A stretch of DNA of 64,000 nt from Opitutia bacterium ISCC 52 (lineage in GTDB: Bacteria; Verrucomicrobiota; Verrucomicrobiia; Opitutales; UBA2995): positions 3,429,894-3,493,893 of the forward strand of contig CP076040.1 of assembly GCA_014529675.2 (NCBI GenBank), written 5' to 3'. Shown here in pieces: positions 26,088 to 35,631 of this stretch. The translations under genes were made by a program, and so were the position numbers. The notes beneath the pieces are model-generated. The model was given only the letters and a program-made list of their open reading frames with translations, was not told the DNA's origin and did not search any database. Numbering within the stretch: the first letter of the stretch is position 1; every line of letters starts with the position of its first letter.

Positions 26088-26811
26088 TGTTGGAAGCTAT
26101 CCAGATCTCCGTCAACAGATCATACATCTCAGGATCGTGCTCTTTGAGCTCTCTTGAATTAAAAGGATAGAAGTCGTTCTCGCCAAAGAAGGCTTCGGTG
26201 CATTCAGCAAAGTACTCCTTGTGATTAGTAATGGCGTAGGCCTTCTGCGGTTCACGATTGCGGCGCCTGACTCGATCATAGCTTCCTTTCGCTTTGGCTT
26301 TCTCATAGAGCGCCAAAATCCCCGGATGATCAAAACCTAATAGCAGATTGTGATAGGCATGAGACAACTCATGCAGCAGCAACATCGGCATACGAATAAT
26401 CTCTTTCTCCAAAATGGCGGTGTTCGTAAACTCCACCCCCTTTTCCTTTTCCGGGAGCATACCATTGTCGATCAACCAATCCTTACTCGGGTGAAATTCT
26501 GCACGTGGTCGCCGTTCGCCAGCTGGCAAGGATACCCAGAGTCGCACTTTCTGTAATTCTGAAACCGTAGCGACTGGGACCACATTGATCACCTTACGAC
26601 ACTGCCCTTTTAGAAGTTCCATCGCGCGCTTCGTTTCCTCAGGTCGCTGATCTCGGAGTTCATCGCTCACATAGACCGTCCAACCTTCGACCACCTGAGA
26701 CGAATAACCTTCGACCTGCAGAGCTTCAGCCTGCGCACTTTTCGACGACTGTAATAATACACCCACCATTACACCAAGCAGCAGCGACACATTTTTTATC
26801 TTCATCATCAA
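26080..26811 (-). CDS. Secreted zinc metallopeptidase-like protein
   Basis: 243 residues with a signal peptide (to AQA, residue 28). The motif LLLHELSHAYH is a zinc-binding HExxH helix, and the downstream NHKEYFAECTEAFFG provides a likely third ligand and matches the gluzincin-type layout. RRRNREPQKAYAITN lies in between. Peptide or other substrate unknown. The stop is overlapped by the start of the DUF6807 gene (eight bases shared). It may form an operon 26811-24966. Confidence 0.75.
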   Translation of the reverse strand: MMMKIKNVSLLLGVMVGVLLQSSKSAQAEALQVEGYSSQVVEGWTVYVSDELRDQRPEETKRAMELLKGQCRKVINVVPVATVSELQKVRLWVSLPAGERRPRAEFHPSKDWLIDNGMLPEKEKGVEFTNTAILEKEIIRMPMLLLHELSHAYHNLLLGFDHPGILALYEKAKAKGSYDRVRRRNREPQKAYAITNHKEYFAECTEAFFGENDFYPFNSRELKEHDPEMYDLLTEIWIASNNE

Positions 26812-26878
26812 TAATATGAATTACCGTTCTGCTTTATAGTACTCGTCATGCTACAGCCTGTGGAATACTGTGCACGGA

Positions 26879-28654
26879 ATGTCAAATATCAAGACCTCCA
26901 TTCGACTAGGCTCACTCACAACCGGAATCCTATTATGGAGCTCCTTACAGATCATGGCTCAAGATTCGAATCATCGCTTTACCGGTATCGTCGATCGCTA
27001 CTTTGAAGAATCAGCCCAACTCTCGCCAGTCAGTGCCACTAGAAGAGGAGATCATAGACTTGATAGCGAAATCAATGACGTGAGTGCGGAGGGTCGCAAC
27101 CGTTTAGCCGCCTTCTACCAAGAGATTCAAACTGAACTTGCTTCATTAAAACCGTCTAAACTCTCACGAGATGAACAGATCGATCGAGCGCTTCTCGAGC
27201 ATCGTCTGAAAGCTGCCCTGTGGAGCCAGCAAGAGCTGGAGGAGTGGGCCTGGAATCCGCTCGTTTATTCGGGGTTAGCTGGTGGATCTATCTACAGTTT
27301 GATGGCACGAGACTTCGCTCTGCTGCCCGATCGCCTCAGGTCCGCCACGGCTCGTTTGGAAAAGCTGCCGACCCTTTATGCTCAGACTCGAACGGAACTT
27401 CAACCACACCGCGTACCAAAGATCCATGCCGAAACCGCCATCGGTCAAAATCGTGGTCTCTTAAGCATTATTAAAAACACCATCGAACCTGAAATGGATC
27501 AGCTGAATCAGGCAGACAGAGGACGACTCACCAAAGCCATCAAAACTGCCACCACAGCGATGGAGGAACATCAACGCTGGTTAGAGGATGACCTGCTGCC
27601 TCAAGCAAAAGGCGAATTCCGGATAGGCAAAGATCTCTTTGATCAGAAACTGGCCTGGACCCTGCAATCATCACTGACAAGAGAGCAAATTCGAGACCGT
27701 GGTCTGGCCTTCATGAATGATCTGCATGAGCGCATGTAAGATCTGTCCAAAGAAATTTACGCGGATCGCTTTCCCTATACTGAGTTTCCAACAAGACCAT
27801 CCAAGGCCTATAAAAAAGCCATCATTCGATCCTGCCTGGAAATGGCTTACCAGGATCGCCCATCCGCTGAAGGCGTCGTCGATGCCATCCATCATTCAGT
27901 GAAACTGACCGCCGACTTTTTGAAGAAGAAAGATATTATTTCACTGCCCGAGGATCCGATGGAAGTGATCATCATGCCGGAATTCCAACGGGGTGTCTCG
28001 TTAGCGTATTGCGATTCGCCAGGGCCACTTGAAACCAATCTAAAGACTTTCTACGCCGTGGCTCCCCCACCCGCTTCCTGGACGGTGGCGCAAGTCGAAT
28101 CGCACCTGCGAGAATACAATCACCGGTCGCTGCACAATCTAACGGTACACGAGGCCATGCCCGGACATTTTGTTCAACTGGCCCATGCCAATCGCAATCC
28201 GAGAACTCTAAGAGCCGTTCTTTCATCCGGCGTTTTCGTTGAAGGCTGGGCCGTCTATTCCGAATGGATGATGTGCGAGGAAGGCTTCCTGGAAGGTGAT
28301 CTATTGATGCGACTGATCGTATTAAAGTGGTATCTGCGCGACGTGACGAATGCCCTCCTTGATCAAGCCGTCCACGTCGATGGAATCTCTAAAGAAGAAG
28401 GCATGCGGATGCTCGTTGAAGATGCCTTCCAGGAAGAGCGGGAAGCGGATGGTAAATGGCGCCGCGCTCAACTTACCTCCGCACAGCTGTCTACTTACTT
28501 CGTCGGTTACCTTGAACACGTCGATCTTCGCGCTGAAGCAGAACAACGTTGGGGAGGTGCTTTCGATCTCAAAACCTATCAAGATCGTGTACTCTCGTTT
28601 GGATCGATCCCAACGCAGTACGTGAGGTCGCTGTTGTTTGATTTGGAGTTGTAG
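26879..28654 (+). pseudogene. DUF885 peptidase, interrupted by an in-frame TAA
   Basis: From the ATG at 26879 (a GTG lies three codons earlier) the product has a signal peptide (LGSLTTGILLWSS) and DUF885 sequence (SPVSATRRGDHRLDS). A TAA at 27737-27739 splits the frame after NDLHERM; coding then resumes in the same frame with DLSKEIYADRFPYTEF and continues past HEAMPGHFVQL (zinc helix) and FVEGWAVYSEWM to 28654. Both halves together make about 590 residues, a normal length. Without readthrough the zinc site is lost. The stop could have arisen from GAA, CAA or AAA by one base change. A sequencing error is an alternative. Confidence 0.8.
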
Positions 28655-28721
28655 GAAAAACTGGACTTCGAAATCGGCAATGCGGGGACGCAGTGAATGG
28701 CACTACCTTTAAAAGCTAGAA

Positions 28722-28813
28722 TGGTAGGGACGGACCGCCGGGCTGTCCGCTTTTCACAATGAAACGGCTCGTGTTGGTGTCGCTTAGCTCGAAACGGCGA
28801 TCGAGCCCTACCA
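28722..28813. repeat. GGTAGGG ... CCCTACC repeat
   Basis: GGTAGGG at 28723-28729 is matched by its reverse complement CCCTACC at 28806-28812, with a GC-rich core containing GGACCGCCGGGCTGTCC. The same pair forms a tight hairpin at 58795-58816. It lies in the 292-base gap between convergent genes. Confidence 0.5.
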
Positions 28814-28906
28814 TTTCCAAAAGATGAAATCGGGGCGTTACCGAGAAACATCATGACGACACCTCAACAAGCGAAGCGCAGTTTCGAACGAAGTGACACC
28901 GGCATA

Positions 28907-28923
28907 ACAAGCTACTCCTACAG
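28907..28923. repeat. Half of the REP-like hairpin family
   Basis: AACAAGCTACTCCTACAG matches one arm of the long hairpin at 35541-35608 (GCAAGCTACCTCCTACAG). It lies 24 bases from the POT stop, in a convergent gap. Confidence 0.5.
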
Positions 28924-28946
28924 TTTTGAATAACCTCAGAAAATCT

Positions 28947-30437
28947 CTACTCCAACTTCCCAATCAGTTTCTTAATCGGCTTCGTAAAGATAAGTAGAAT
29001 GATTCCACCGCCCACCGTGGTCATGACAATCTGCATAAACAACCCGGGCATCTCATTCAAAGATTCGGGATTGAAACGGCCTGCCAACAGACCGGCCATC
29101 AAATTACCCAGCGACGTCGCCAAAAACCAGATACCCATCATCTGACCGACGAATCGTTTTGGAGCGAGCTTGGTCACTGAGCTTAACCCAACCGGGCTGA
29201 TGCAAAGTTCTCCCATGGTATGTAACAGGTAAGTCAGAATGAGCCAGTATGGGGCTGCTTGATTGCCAGCTACGACTAACTTGGCTGCTCCGACCATAAC
29301 AAGAAAACCAAGGCCAAGAATCACAAGTCCCAAGGCGAACTTAGCTGGCATGGATGGATCGAGTTGCTTCTTGGCAAGCCGTACCCAACAGGCTGCGAAG
29401 ATCGGAGCCAGCACCACGATATAAAATGGATTCAATGACTGAAACCAACCCGCCGGAATTTCCCATCCGAATAACATCCGGTCAGTGTGACGATCCGCAA
29501 AAAGATTCAGAGAAGATCCCGCCTGTTCAAACCCCGACCAGAATAAGGCAGATGAAATAAACAAGACTACGATGACGATGGAGTGGTTGCGTTCGATTTT
29601 CGTCAGGTTTCCAAAAGCAAATACATAGATAAAAAACGTAAATGCTAAACCAACGATCAGGTAGGTTGTATTTTTTGCGAGCGCGAGCGCGTTGAATTGA
29701 ACGGCACCGGTGATACCCAGTAATACCAGAATGAATACAAGACCAAACCCACCGATAACTGGATACCAAGCTTTATCCATTCCACTCGAAGCTGCTCCCT
29801 TGGGTTTCGAAGGATGGAGTCCAGCATCGCCCAATCGCCCGACTGAGTATTTGTATTGGATCACACCAAACACCATGCCTACTCCAGCTGCACCAAAACC
29901 TGCGTGCCAATTTACTTGTTCACCGAGGTAAGAACAGATCAAAGGACCTAAGAACGCGCCCATATTGATCCCCATGTAAAAGATAGTGAACCCGGCATCA
30001 CGACGTGCCCCCCCTTCAGGGTAAAGCTGCCCAACGATCGCACTGATATTTGGTTTTAGGAATCCCGTTCCAATTACAACCAAAACTAAACCAAGAAAGA
30101 AGGTCGGTGTGGATGGCACAGCCAAAGTAAAGTGACCTGCGGCAATAATTAAACCTCCTACCCAAACAGAACGTTGGGCACCCAGAAGTCGATCGGCGAT
30201 CCAACCACCGGGCAAAGCCGCCATATAGACAAAAGCGGCATACAAACCGTAAATAGAGCTGGCAGTTTTGTCATCGAGCCCCATGCCTCCATTCTGCACC
30301 GCATCGACCATAAAGAGCACGAGCAGTGCCCGCATGCCGTAGTAACTGAAGCGCTCCCACAGTTCGGTAAAAAATAAAGTCGATAGTCCGCTCGGATGGC
30401 CGAACCAGGTTTTGGCTGCTTTTTCGTTTTCTAGCAT
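28947..30437 (-). CDS. POT-family di/tripeptide:proton symporter
   Basis: 496 residues with about 12-14 hydrophobic segments. The N-terminal FFTELWERFSYYGMRALL is the ExxERFxYYG proton-coupling signature of the PTR2/POT family. The segments GLYAAFVYMAALPGGWIADR, VVIGTGFLKPNISA and LGELCISPVGLS-like MGELCISPVGLSSVTKLAP are also POT marks. It takes up di- and tripeptides driven by protons in the inner membrane. It is 7 bases after the serine dehydratase, so both are in one operon, matching use of imported peptides. The neighbours supply peptidases. Confidence 0.9.
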   Translation of the reverse strand: MLENEKAAKTWFGHPSGLSTLFFTELWERFSYYGMRALLVLFMVDAVQNGGMGLDDKTASSIYGLYAAFVYMAALPGGWIADRLLGAQRSVWVGGLIIAAGHFTLAVPSTPTFFLGLVLVVIGTGFLKPNISAIVGQLYPEGGARRDAGFTIFYMGINMGAFLGPLICSYLGEQVNWHAGFGAAGVGMVFGVIQYKYSVGRLGDAGLHPSKPKGAASSGMDKAWYPVIGGFGLVFILVLLGITGAVQFNALALAKNTTYLIVGLAFTFFIYVFAFGNLTKIERNHSIVIVVLFISSALFWSGFEQAGSSLNLFADRHTDRMLFGWEIPAGWFQSLNPFYIVVLAPIFAACWVRLAKKQLDPSMPAKFALGLVILGLGFLVMVGAAKLVVAGNQAAPYWLILTYLLHTMGELCISPVGLSSVTKLAPKRFVGQMMGIWFLATSLGNLMAGLLAGRFNPESLNEMPGLFMQIVMTTVGGGIILLIFTKPIKKLIGKLE

Positions 30438-30444
30438 AAGCTCA

Positions 30445-32022
30445 TTATTCGTTCTCAGCCAATCGCTCTTCGATGGCCTTGGAGGTTGGGGTTACGGAGA
30501 GTCCGCCTTTGGCGGTACAACAAAGTTCATGGGGAATGGCATCGGCCACTTCGTTCATAGCATAGATGACTTCGTCCAATGGGATGAGGTGCTCGTAATC
30601 AGCCAAGGCCATGTTTGCGCAAGACAGGGCATTGGATCCAGCTAAGACGTTTTTGCCAAGACAGGGAGCTTCAACGCGATTGGCCACTGGATCACAGGTC
30701 ATTCCAAATGAGTTTTGCAGGGCTACGGATGCGGCTGCGAGTTGCTGGTCAAGCGTACCATTGGCCAGGCCGACCATGGCTGCGGCAGACATACCGGCAC
30801 CGGATCCGCATTCGGCCATACAACCTCCAACTTCGGCAGCGAAGGTTGCGTGCTTACAAATAAAGACACCTATTAAACCTGCAACGAGGAGCGCGCGAAC
30901 TTTCGCCTCCTCGTCAGCGCCTAGAGAATCTGCAACCGCTAACATCGATCCCGGCATCGCACCACAGGATCCGGCGGTAGGTGCAGCTACAATCACTCCC
31001 ATCGAGGACTTCACTTCGAGAATGGCGGAGATGTAACCAATGACGCGGATATTCACATCGCCCGGGATCAAACGTCCCTGAGCTTCACGCTCCATGAGGG
31101 TCACTGACTGACAGGGAAGAATGCGATCGGCGTATTGCGTTCCAGCGAGTCCGGTTTTCACTCCATTCTCCATGATCTTAAGAATGGCCCTGCCCTTCTC
31201 TATCACTTCATCATGCGAAATACCTCCTCGAGCACTTTCGTATTCGAGTGCCAGTTCCCAAAGCGCCAGGTCTTTACCTTCGTTAAAGGCCAACATGGCT
31301 TCAACCGTTAGGAATGGAACGGAAAGATCTTCCCGAGACATCACAGGTAAAACGGGGCTTAAGACTCTTAGGTCCAGGACCGAGGGATGGTCGTGTATAG
31401 ATGCCATCTGTTCAGATGTCGGATGACTAACCCTGGAAATACGCAGCAGAGTCATGTCGCCGGAGCACACTTCACTTCCCTCGTTGTCCAATCCTTCCAG
31501 TAATTTAGCCAGAACGGACCCTGCATTAGCATCCGGTTTTAAATAGAGCAAGAGTTCAAAATAATCACCTCCCATACGGACAGCGGTGCCATCAATCTCT
31601 GTCACTTCGATCATGCCGCCTCCAGTGGAGATCGCCTGCATGCTATGCGTCGAACCATTCACTCCTTCGACCAATAAACGGTAGTTATTGGGATGGGTCG
31701 CACCATAGGATTCATAACGCACCTCGATCTCAAGCCCGGCAGCTTCGGTATGCTCAGCATGATCCGGTAAACGAGGATCATCCGGCTCCCAACCTAAGAA
31801 TCCTCCATAAAGCCCCATGTCGGTCCCCTGTGACTTATGCGTGGTGACTAGCGATCCATTGGGATCATAATCAATGACGGCCTTTTTTAGATCACCCTGA
31901 ACCAGATCCCGGCACAATCGACCGATACGGTTAGCGGCTGCACTGTGAGAACTCGAAGGTCCACGCATGACAGGACCCAGTACGTCATTAAAAATACTGG
32001 GTATATGATCGGTTTCACTCAT
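30445..32022 (-). CDS. sdaA: L-serine dehydratase, iron-sulfur type
   Basis: 525 residues, with the alpha and beta parts fused in one chain. MRGPSSSHSAAANRIG is the N-terminal regulatory/beta segment. Cysteines for the 4Fe-4S cluster appear in PTAGSCGAMPGSM, EVGGCMAECGSGAG and TCDPVANRVEAPCLG, and the substrate loop is SKSQGTDMGLYGG-like HKSQGTDMGLYGG. It deaminates L-serine to pyruvate and ammonia in the cytoplasm. It lies just upstream of the POT transporter in the same transcript and downstream of the DapA-like lyase, which together feed amino acids to pyruvate. Confidence 0.9.
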   Translation of the reverse strand: MSETDHIPSIFNDVLGPVMRGPSSSHSAAANRIGRLCRDLVQGDLKKAVIDYDPNGSLVTTHKSQGTDMGLYGGFLGWEPDDPRLPDHAEHTEAAGLEIEVRYESYGATHPNNYRLLVEGVNGSTHSMQAISTGGGMIEVTEIDGTAVRMGGDYFELLLYLKPDANAGSVLAKLLEGLDNEGSEVCSGDMTLLRISRVSHPTSEQMASIHDHPSVLDLRVLSPVLPVMSREDLSVPFLTVEAMLAFNEGKDLALWELALEYESARGGISHDEVIEKGRAILKIMENGVKTGLAGTQYADRILPCQSVTLMEREAQGRLIPGDVNIRVIGYISAILEVKSSMGVIVAAPTAGSCGAMPGSMLAVADSLGADEEAKVRALLVAGLIGVFICKHATFAAEVGGCMAECGSGAGMSAAAMVGLANGTLDQQLAAASVALQNSFGMTCDPVANRVEAPCLGKNVLAGSNALSCANMALADYEHLIPLDEVIYAMNEVADAIPHELCCTAKGGLSVTPTSKAIEERLAENE

Positions 32023-32105
32023 TCAGAAAGGCGTGGGCAGATGACAAATGACAGGTCACGATCACATTGAAAAGGACATTTAATGCCTACTAAGGCACAA
32101 ACAGG

Positions 32106-33038
32106 TTACATTCCAAAGTCCGCCGGATTGGGCCGCGTCTCAATGCCTTTCCGAATGATAGCCAAAACCTCTTCCCGCTCCGCTCCTTCAATGACCAGCC
32201 GCGGTGCTCTTGTAAGCTCTGAACCATAACCACATTCCTGCACCGCCAGTTTAATATACTGAACCAGCTTAGGCAGGGTATCCAGTTTTAGAAGTGGCGT
32301 ATACCAACGATAGACATCACGCGCTTCTTGCCAGCGATCGGCGAGAGCCAGATCCCAGATCAGTCGATTCTCAACCGGAAATGCATTTACTAAACCAGAT
32401 ACCCAACCATCGATTCCCAGGACAAGACTTTCGAGCACCAAATCATCCACCCCGGCAAAGAGCTGATAACGATCTCCGCATAGATTCCGCAATTCGGTTA
32501 TACGGCGTGGGTCTTCCGATGATTCTTTAATGGTAGTAAACTTAGGCTCATCAGCCAACTCGACGAAGGTCTCGGGCTTGATGTCGACTCCGTAAGAAAC
32601 GGGGTTGTTATAAATCATGATGGGAAGATCGCTTGCCGCAGCGACCGTGCGAAAGTGGGCAACCGTTTCACGCACATCCGTCTTGTAAACCATAGCCGGT
32701 AACACCATGAGTCCATCGATGCCTGTCTTCTGGGCGGCAGCGGCATAGCGACAAGCCTGATCCGTGGTGTATTCAGCTACACCAGAAAGAATAGGTACTC
32801 TGCCCTGCACGTGCTCCACCGTTGCTTGGAGCAATTCAAGCTTCTCGGCAGTTTCATGAGAACAATTTTCTCCCACGGTTCCCAACATGACAAATCCATG
32901 TACACCTCCCTCCAGCATGACATCCAAGTGTTTGAGTGTCGCAGGAATATTGAGTGATCCATCTTCCTTAAATTGCGTGGTCGTTGCGGGAAATACACCG
33001 CTCCATTTTGCCTGAGTATTACTAGTTTGATCGGTCAT
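32106..33038 (-). CDS. Cytoplasmic DapA/NanA-family lyase
   Basis: 310 residues without signal. Family marks are GVFPATTTQFKEDGSLN, FVMLGTVGENCSHE, the tyrosine in MIYNNPVSYGVD and the Schiff-base lysine in TTIKESSED. It is more canonical than the paralogue at 14567. Members include dihydrodipicolinate synthase, N-acetylneuraminate lyase, and a pyrroline-4-hydroxy-2-carboxylate deaminase of hydroxyproline breakdown. Its place next to serine dehydratase, a peptide transporter and DPP-IV makes the last an attractive but unproven guess. It is divergent from the DPP-IV gene (150-base gap), which likely carries both promoters. Confidence 0.8.
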   Translation of the reverse strand: MTDQTSNTQAKWSGVFPATTTQFKEDGSLNIPATLKHLDVMLEGGVHGFVMLGTVGENCSHETAEKLELLQATVEHVQGRVPILSGVAEYTTDQACRYAAAAQKTGIDGLMVLPAMVYKTDVRETVAHFRTVAAASDLPIMIYNNPVSYGVDIKPETFVELADEPKFTTIKESSEDPRRITELRNLCGDRYQLFAGVDDLVLESLVLGIDGWVSGLVNAFPVENRLIWDLALADRWQEARDVYRWYTPLLKLDTLPKLVQYIKLAVQECGYGSELTRAPRLVIEGAEREEVLAIIRKGIETRPNPADFGM

Positions 33039-33188
33039 AATCTAAATGCTGTGAACTGAATTGATCTGGCCACATTTTTTATTTTTGCACACAATGTCAA
33101 ATTAAAGATTGAATTCAAGCGAATCAAAGAGTTGCCTCATCATTCCCCCAATTCGACTTTGTATAACACAAAACACCTGTGAGCAGTT

Positions 33189-35510
33189 ATGACCGCACCA
33201 ACCTACATAAGGCTTCTAATCATTCTTTTACTTTCTAACTTTATGCCCTTAAGCTCAATTCAAGGAAACAACATCATGGCCCAGTGGGAAGAAATCCCTG
33301 AAACCGTCGATGATCCGTCGCTGTTTACTCTCCAAGAGGTCATCGACGAAAAAGCGATCGAAACCAAAAAAGAGGCCCAAAACGCTTGGCGCCCGGAAGG
33401 AGCCAGTTGCCTCGTTCTTGAAAAATCAGAATCCGTTGAAGGCGGTAAAGACCTCTTCGACTGGAACCCGGAGACCGACGAAAAGACCTTATTGCTGTCC
33501 GCCGATAAATTCATTCCCGAAGGAAAGGACAAAACCCTCAAGCTTGAGAATCAAAGTAACCTTACCTGGTCACCGGATGAGAAGAAACTACTCATTTACA
33601 CCAACACCAAGAAAGTGTGGCGGATCAATTCCCGAGGAGACTATTGGGTGCTGGATCTCAAAACCTATGAACTTCGGCAACTGGGTGCCAAGTTCGATGA
33701 AGCCACCCTCATGTTTGCCAAGTTTTCTCCAGACTCGAAGCGAGTCGCCTATGTACAGGATCGGGACGTCTATGCGGAGGATTTGAAAAACAACCGGATT
33801 CGGAAGCTGACTTCCCGTAAAAAAGAGAGCATCGTCAATGGGACATCTGACTGGGTGTATGAAGAAGAATTTCGATTACGCGATGGTTTTGCCTGGAGCC
33901 CCGATAGTAAATCTATCGCCTATGTCCAATTCGACACTGAAGGGGTGGGCACCTTTCCTCTCACCAATTACCTGGCAGGCAAGTATCCCGAGGTAACACC
34001 TCTGCCCTACCCGAAGGTGGGAACGACAAATTCGTCGGTGCGCATTGGAGTTACCAGCTCGACCCGCGCTCGCACCAAATGGTTCGATGACCTGCCCGGC
34101 GATCCACGCATGCACTACATCCCCCGATTTACCTGGACTGACAATTCAGAGGAGCTCGTTTTTCAACGATTGAATCGCAATCAGAACCACAGTATCCTCT
34201 GGATGGCGGATGTAAAGTCGGGCAAGCTGAATCCGTTTTTCGAAGAGCAGAGCGATACCTGGATCGATGTTCACAACCACATGACCTGGTTCGACGATGG
34301 GCAGGCATTTCTGTGGCAAAGTGATGAGGATGGTTATCGTCACTTTTACCGTGTAAATCGCGACGGCCAAGCAAAGACACTCATCACCAAAGGCGACTAC
34401 GACGTCATAAGTATGCTCAAGTTTGACGAAGACAATGGGTGGCTCTACTTCATTGCATCACCCGAAGACGCCACCCAGCGCTATCTCTTCCGTGAACGCA
34501 TTGATGGCACGGGCGAAGCTGAGCGGTTGACTCCCATGGATAGCAGCGGAACACACGCGTATCGACTTTCCAGTGACGCGACACGTGCATTCCATAGTTT
34601 CTCCAACGCGAACACGCCCCCTTCCTACGACCTGGTCGAGCTCCCTAGCCACCGGGTCATTCACTCAGGCGAAGACAATGCAGAAGCCCGAACCCAAATG
34701 AAGGAGCGAAACTTTCAGCAGGTATCCTTCCTCACTATCGATATCGGTGAAGACTTCGACCTTCCAGCCTACATGATCAAGCCCTACAACTTTGATCCAT
34801 CGAAGAAGTATCCGGTCCTGTTCTATGTGTATGGAGAGCCTGTCGGTCAAACCGTCAAAGACACTTGGCAGAAGAGCCAGTGGTACCAATACCTGGCACA
34901 ACGAGGCTACATCGTCATGTCGATCGACAATCGTGGCACATCTGCCCCACTCGGCCGGAAGTGGCGTCACCACCTCCATCACAACATCGGCATTTATTCT
35001 TCACACGACCAATCAGCTGCTGTTAGGAAACTGCTTGAAACGTATCCCTACCTCGACGCGGATCGTATTGCGGTAACCGGCTTCAGCGGTGGAGGCTCCA
35101 TGAGCCTCAACCTGCTCTTCCGTTATCCTGAACTCTACAGCCTGGCAATGGCTGGAGGTTTTATCAGCGATCAGTTGCTTTACGATACGGTTTATCAGGA
35201 ACGCTACATGGGCCTCCCCGAAGATAATCCAGACGGATACAAAATCGGTTCACCCATCACTCACACAGAAAACCTGCAAGGAAACCTGCTTATCTTTCAC
35301 GGCACGCAGGACGATAACTGCCACTATCAGAATTTTGAGAATCTGGTTAATGAACTTATCCGTCTCAACAAACAATTCACAGCGGTCCCCTATACCGGCG
35401 GCACCCACTCCATTAAGTCTGCTGGTGACGGACAAGGCACCGCCCACAATCTAAAGACCAAAACCTGGTATCTAATGAACCATATTCAGCCGGGACCGAG
35501 AGCGCAGTGA
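33189..35510 (+). CDS. Dipeptidyl peptidase IV (S9B)
   Basis: 773 residues. A signal-like N-terminus (about 1-26) is followed by the DPP4 beta-propeller (about 60-500) and an alpha/beta hydrolase. The DWVYEEEF motif supplies the two glutamates that hold the substrate amino end. Catalytic Ser633 lies in TGFSGGGSM, the Asp in HGTQDDNCH and the His in YTGGTHSI. It removes Xaa-Pro or Xaa-Ala dipeptides from peptides in the periplasm or on the surface. The released dipeptides match the POT transporter encoded opposite, and the M24 peptidase at 39387 could split them. Intact and of family length. Confidence 0.9.
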   Translation: MTAPTYIRLLIILLLSNFMPLSSIQGNNIMAQWEEIPETVDDPSLFTLQEVIDEKAIETKKEAQNAWRPEGASCLVLEKSESVEGGKDLFDWNPETDEKTLLLSADKFIPEGKDKTLKLENQSNLTWSPDEKKLLIYTNTKKVWRINSRGDYWVLDLKTYELRQLGAKFDEATLMFAKFSPDSKRVAYVQDRDVYAEDLKNNRIRKLTSRKKESIVNGTSDWVYEEEFRLRDGFAWSPDSKSIAYVQFDTEGVGTFPLTNYLAGKYPEVTPLPYPKVGTTNSSVRIGVTSSTRARTKWFDDLPGDPRMHYIPRFTWTDNSEELVFQRLNRNQNHSILWMADVKSGKLNPFFEEQSDTWIDVHNHMTWFDDGQAFLWQSDEDGYRHFYRVNRDGQAKTLITKGDYDVISMLKFDEDNGWLYFIASPEDATQRYLFRERIDGTGEAERLTPMDSSGTHAYRLSSDATRAFHSFSNANTPPSYDLVELPSHRVIHSGEDNAEARTQMKERNFQQVSFLTIDIGEDFDLPAYMIKPYNFDPSKKYPVLFYVYGEPVGQTVKDTWQKSQWYQYLAQRGYIVMSIDNRGTSAPLGRKWRHHLHHNIGIYSSHDQSAAVRKLLETYPYLDADRIAVTGFSGGGSMSLNLLFRYPELYSLAMAGGFISDQLLYDTVYQERYMGLPEDNPDGYKIGSPITHTENLQGNLLIFHGTQDDNCHYQNFENLVNELIRLNKQFTAVPYTGGTHSIKSAGDGQGTAHNLKTKTWYLMNHIQPGPRAQ

Positions 35511-35540
35511 ACGGTGCTTGATATTTGGACACTTAATCTA

Positions 35541-35608
35541 TCGGCAGCAAGCTACCTCCTACAGAGGGCGTTTCAATATCTCAACTGTAGGAGGTGGCTT
35601 GCTGCCGA
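35541..35608. repeat. Long REP-like hairpin between convergent genes
   Basis: Arms of 24 bases (TCGGCAGCAAGCTACCTCCT continuing ACAG, 35541-35564, and its near-complement 35585-35608) pair with one mismatch over a 20-base loop. It sits between DPP-IV (+) and a sulfatase (-), so it may also stop transcription from both sides. Related hairpins: 54222-54252, half copy 28907-28923. Confidence 0.7.
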
Positions 35609-35631
35609 AAGGAAGTGGCCATTAAAGCAAC

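Noticed and set aside
2630-27739. Stop-codon reassignment to explain the in-frame TAA/TAG codons
   Set aside because: Both TAA and TAG occur in such sites, and many intact genes here end with TAA or TAG at the expected family length. Mutation or read error is simpler.
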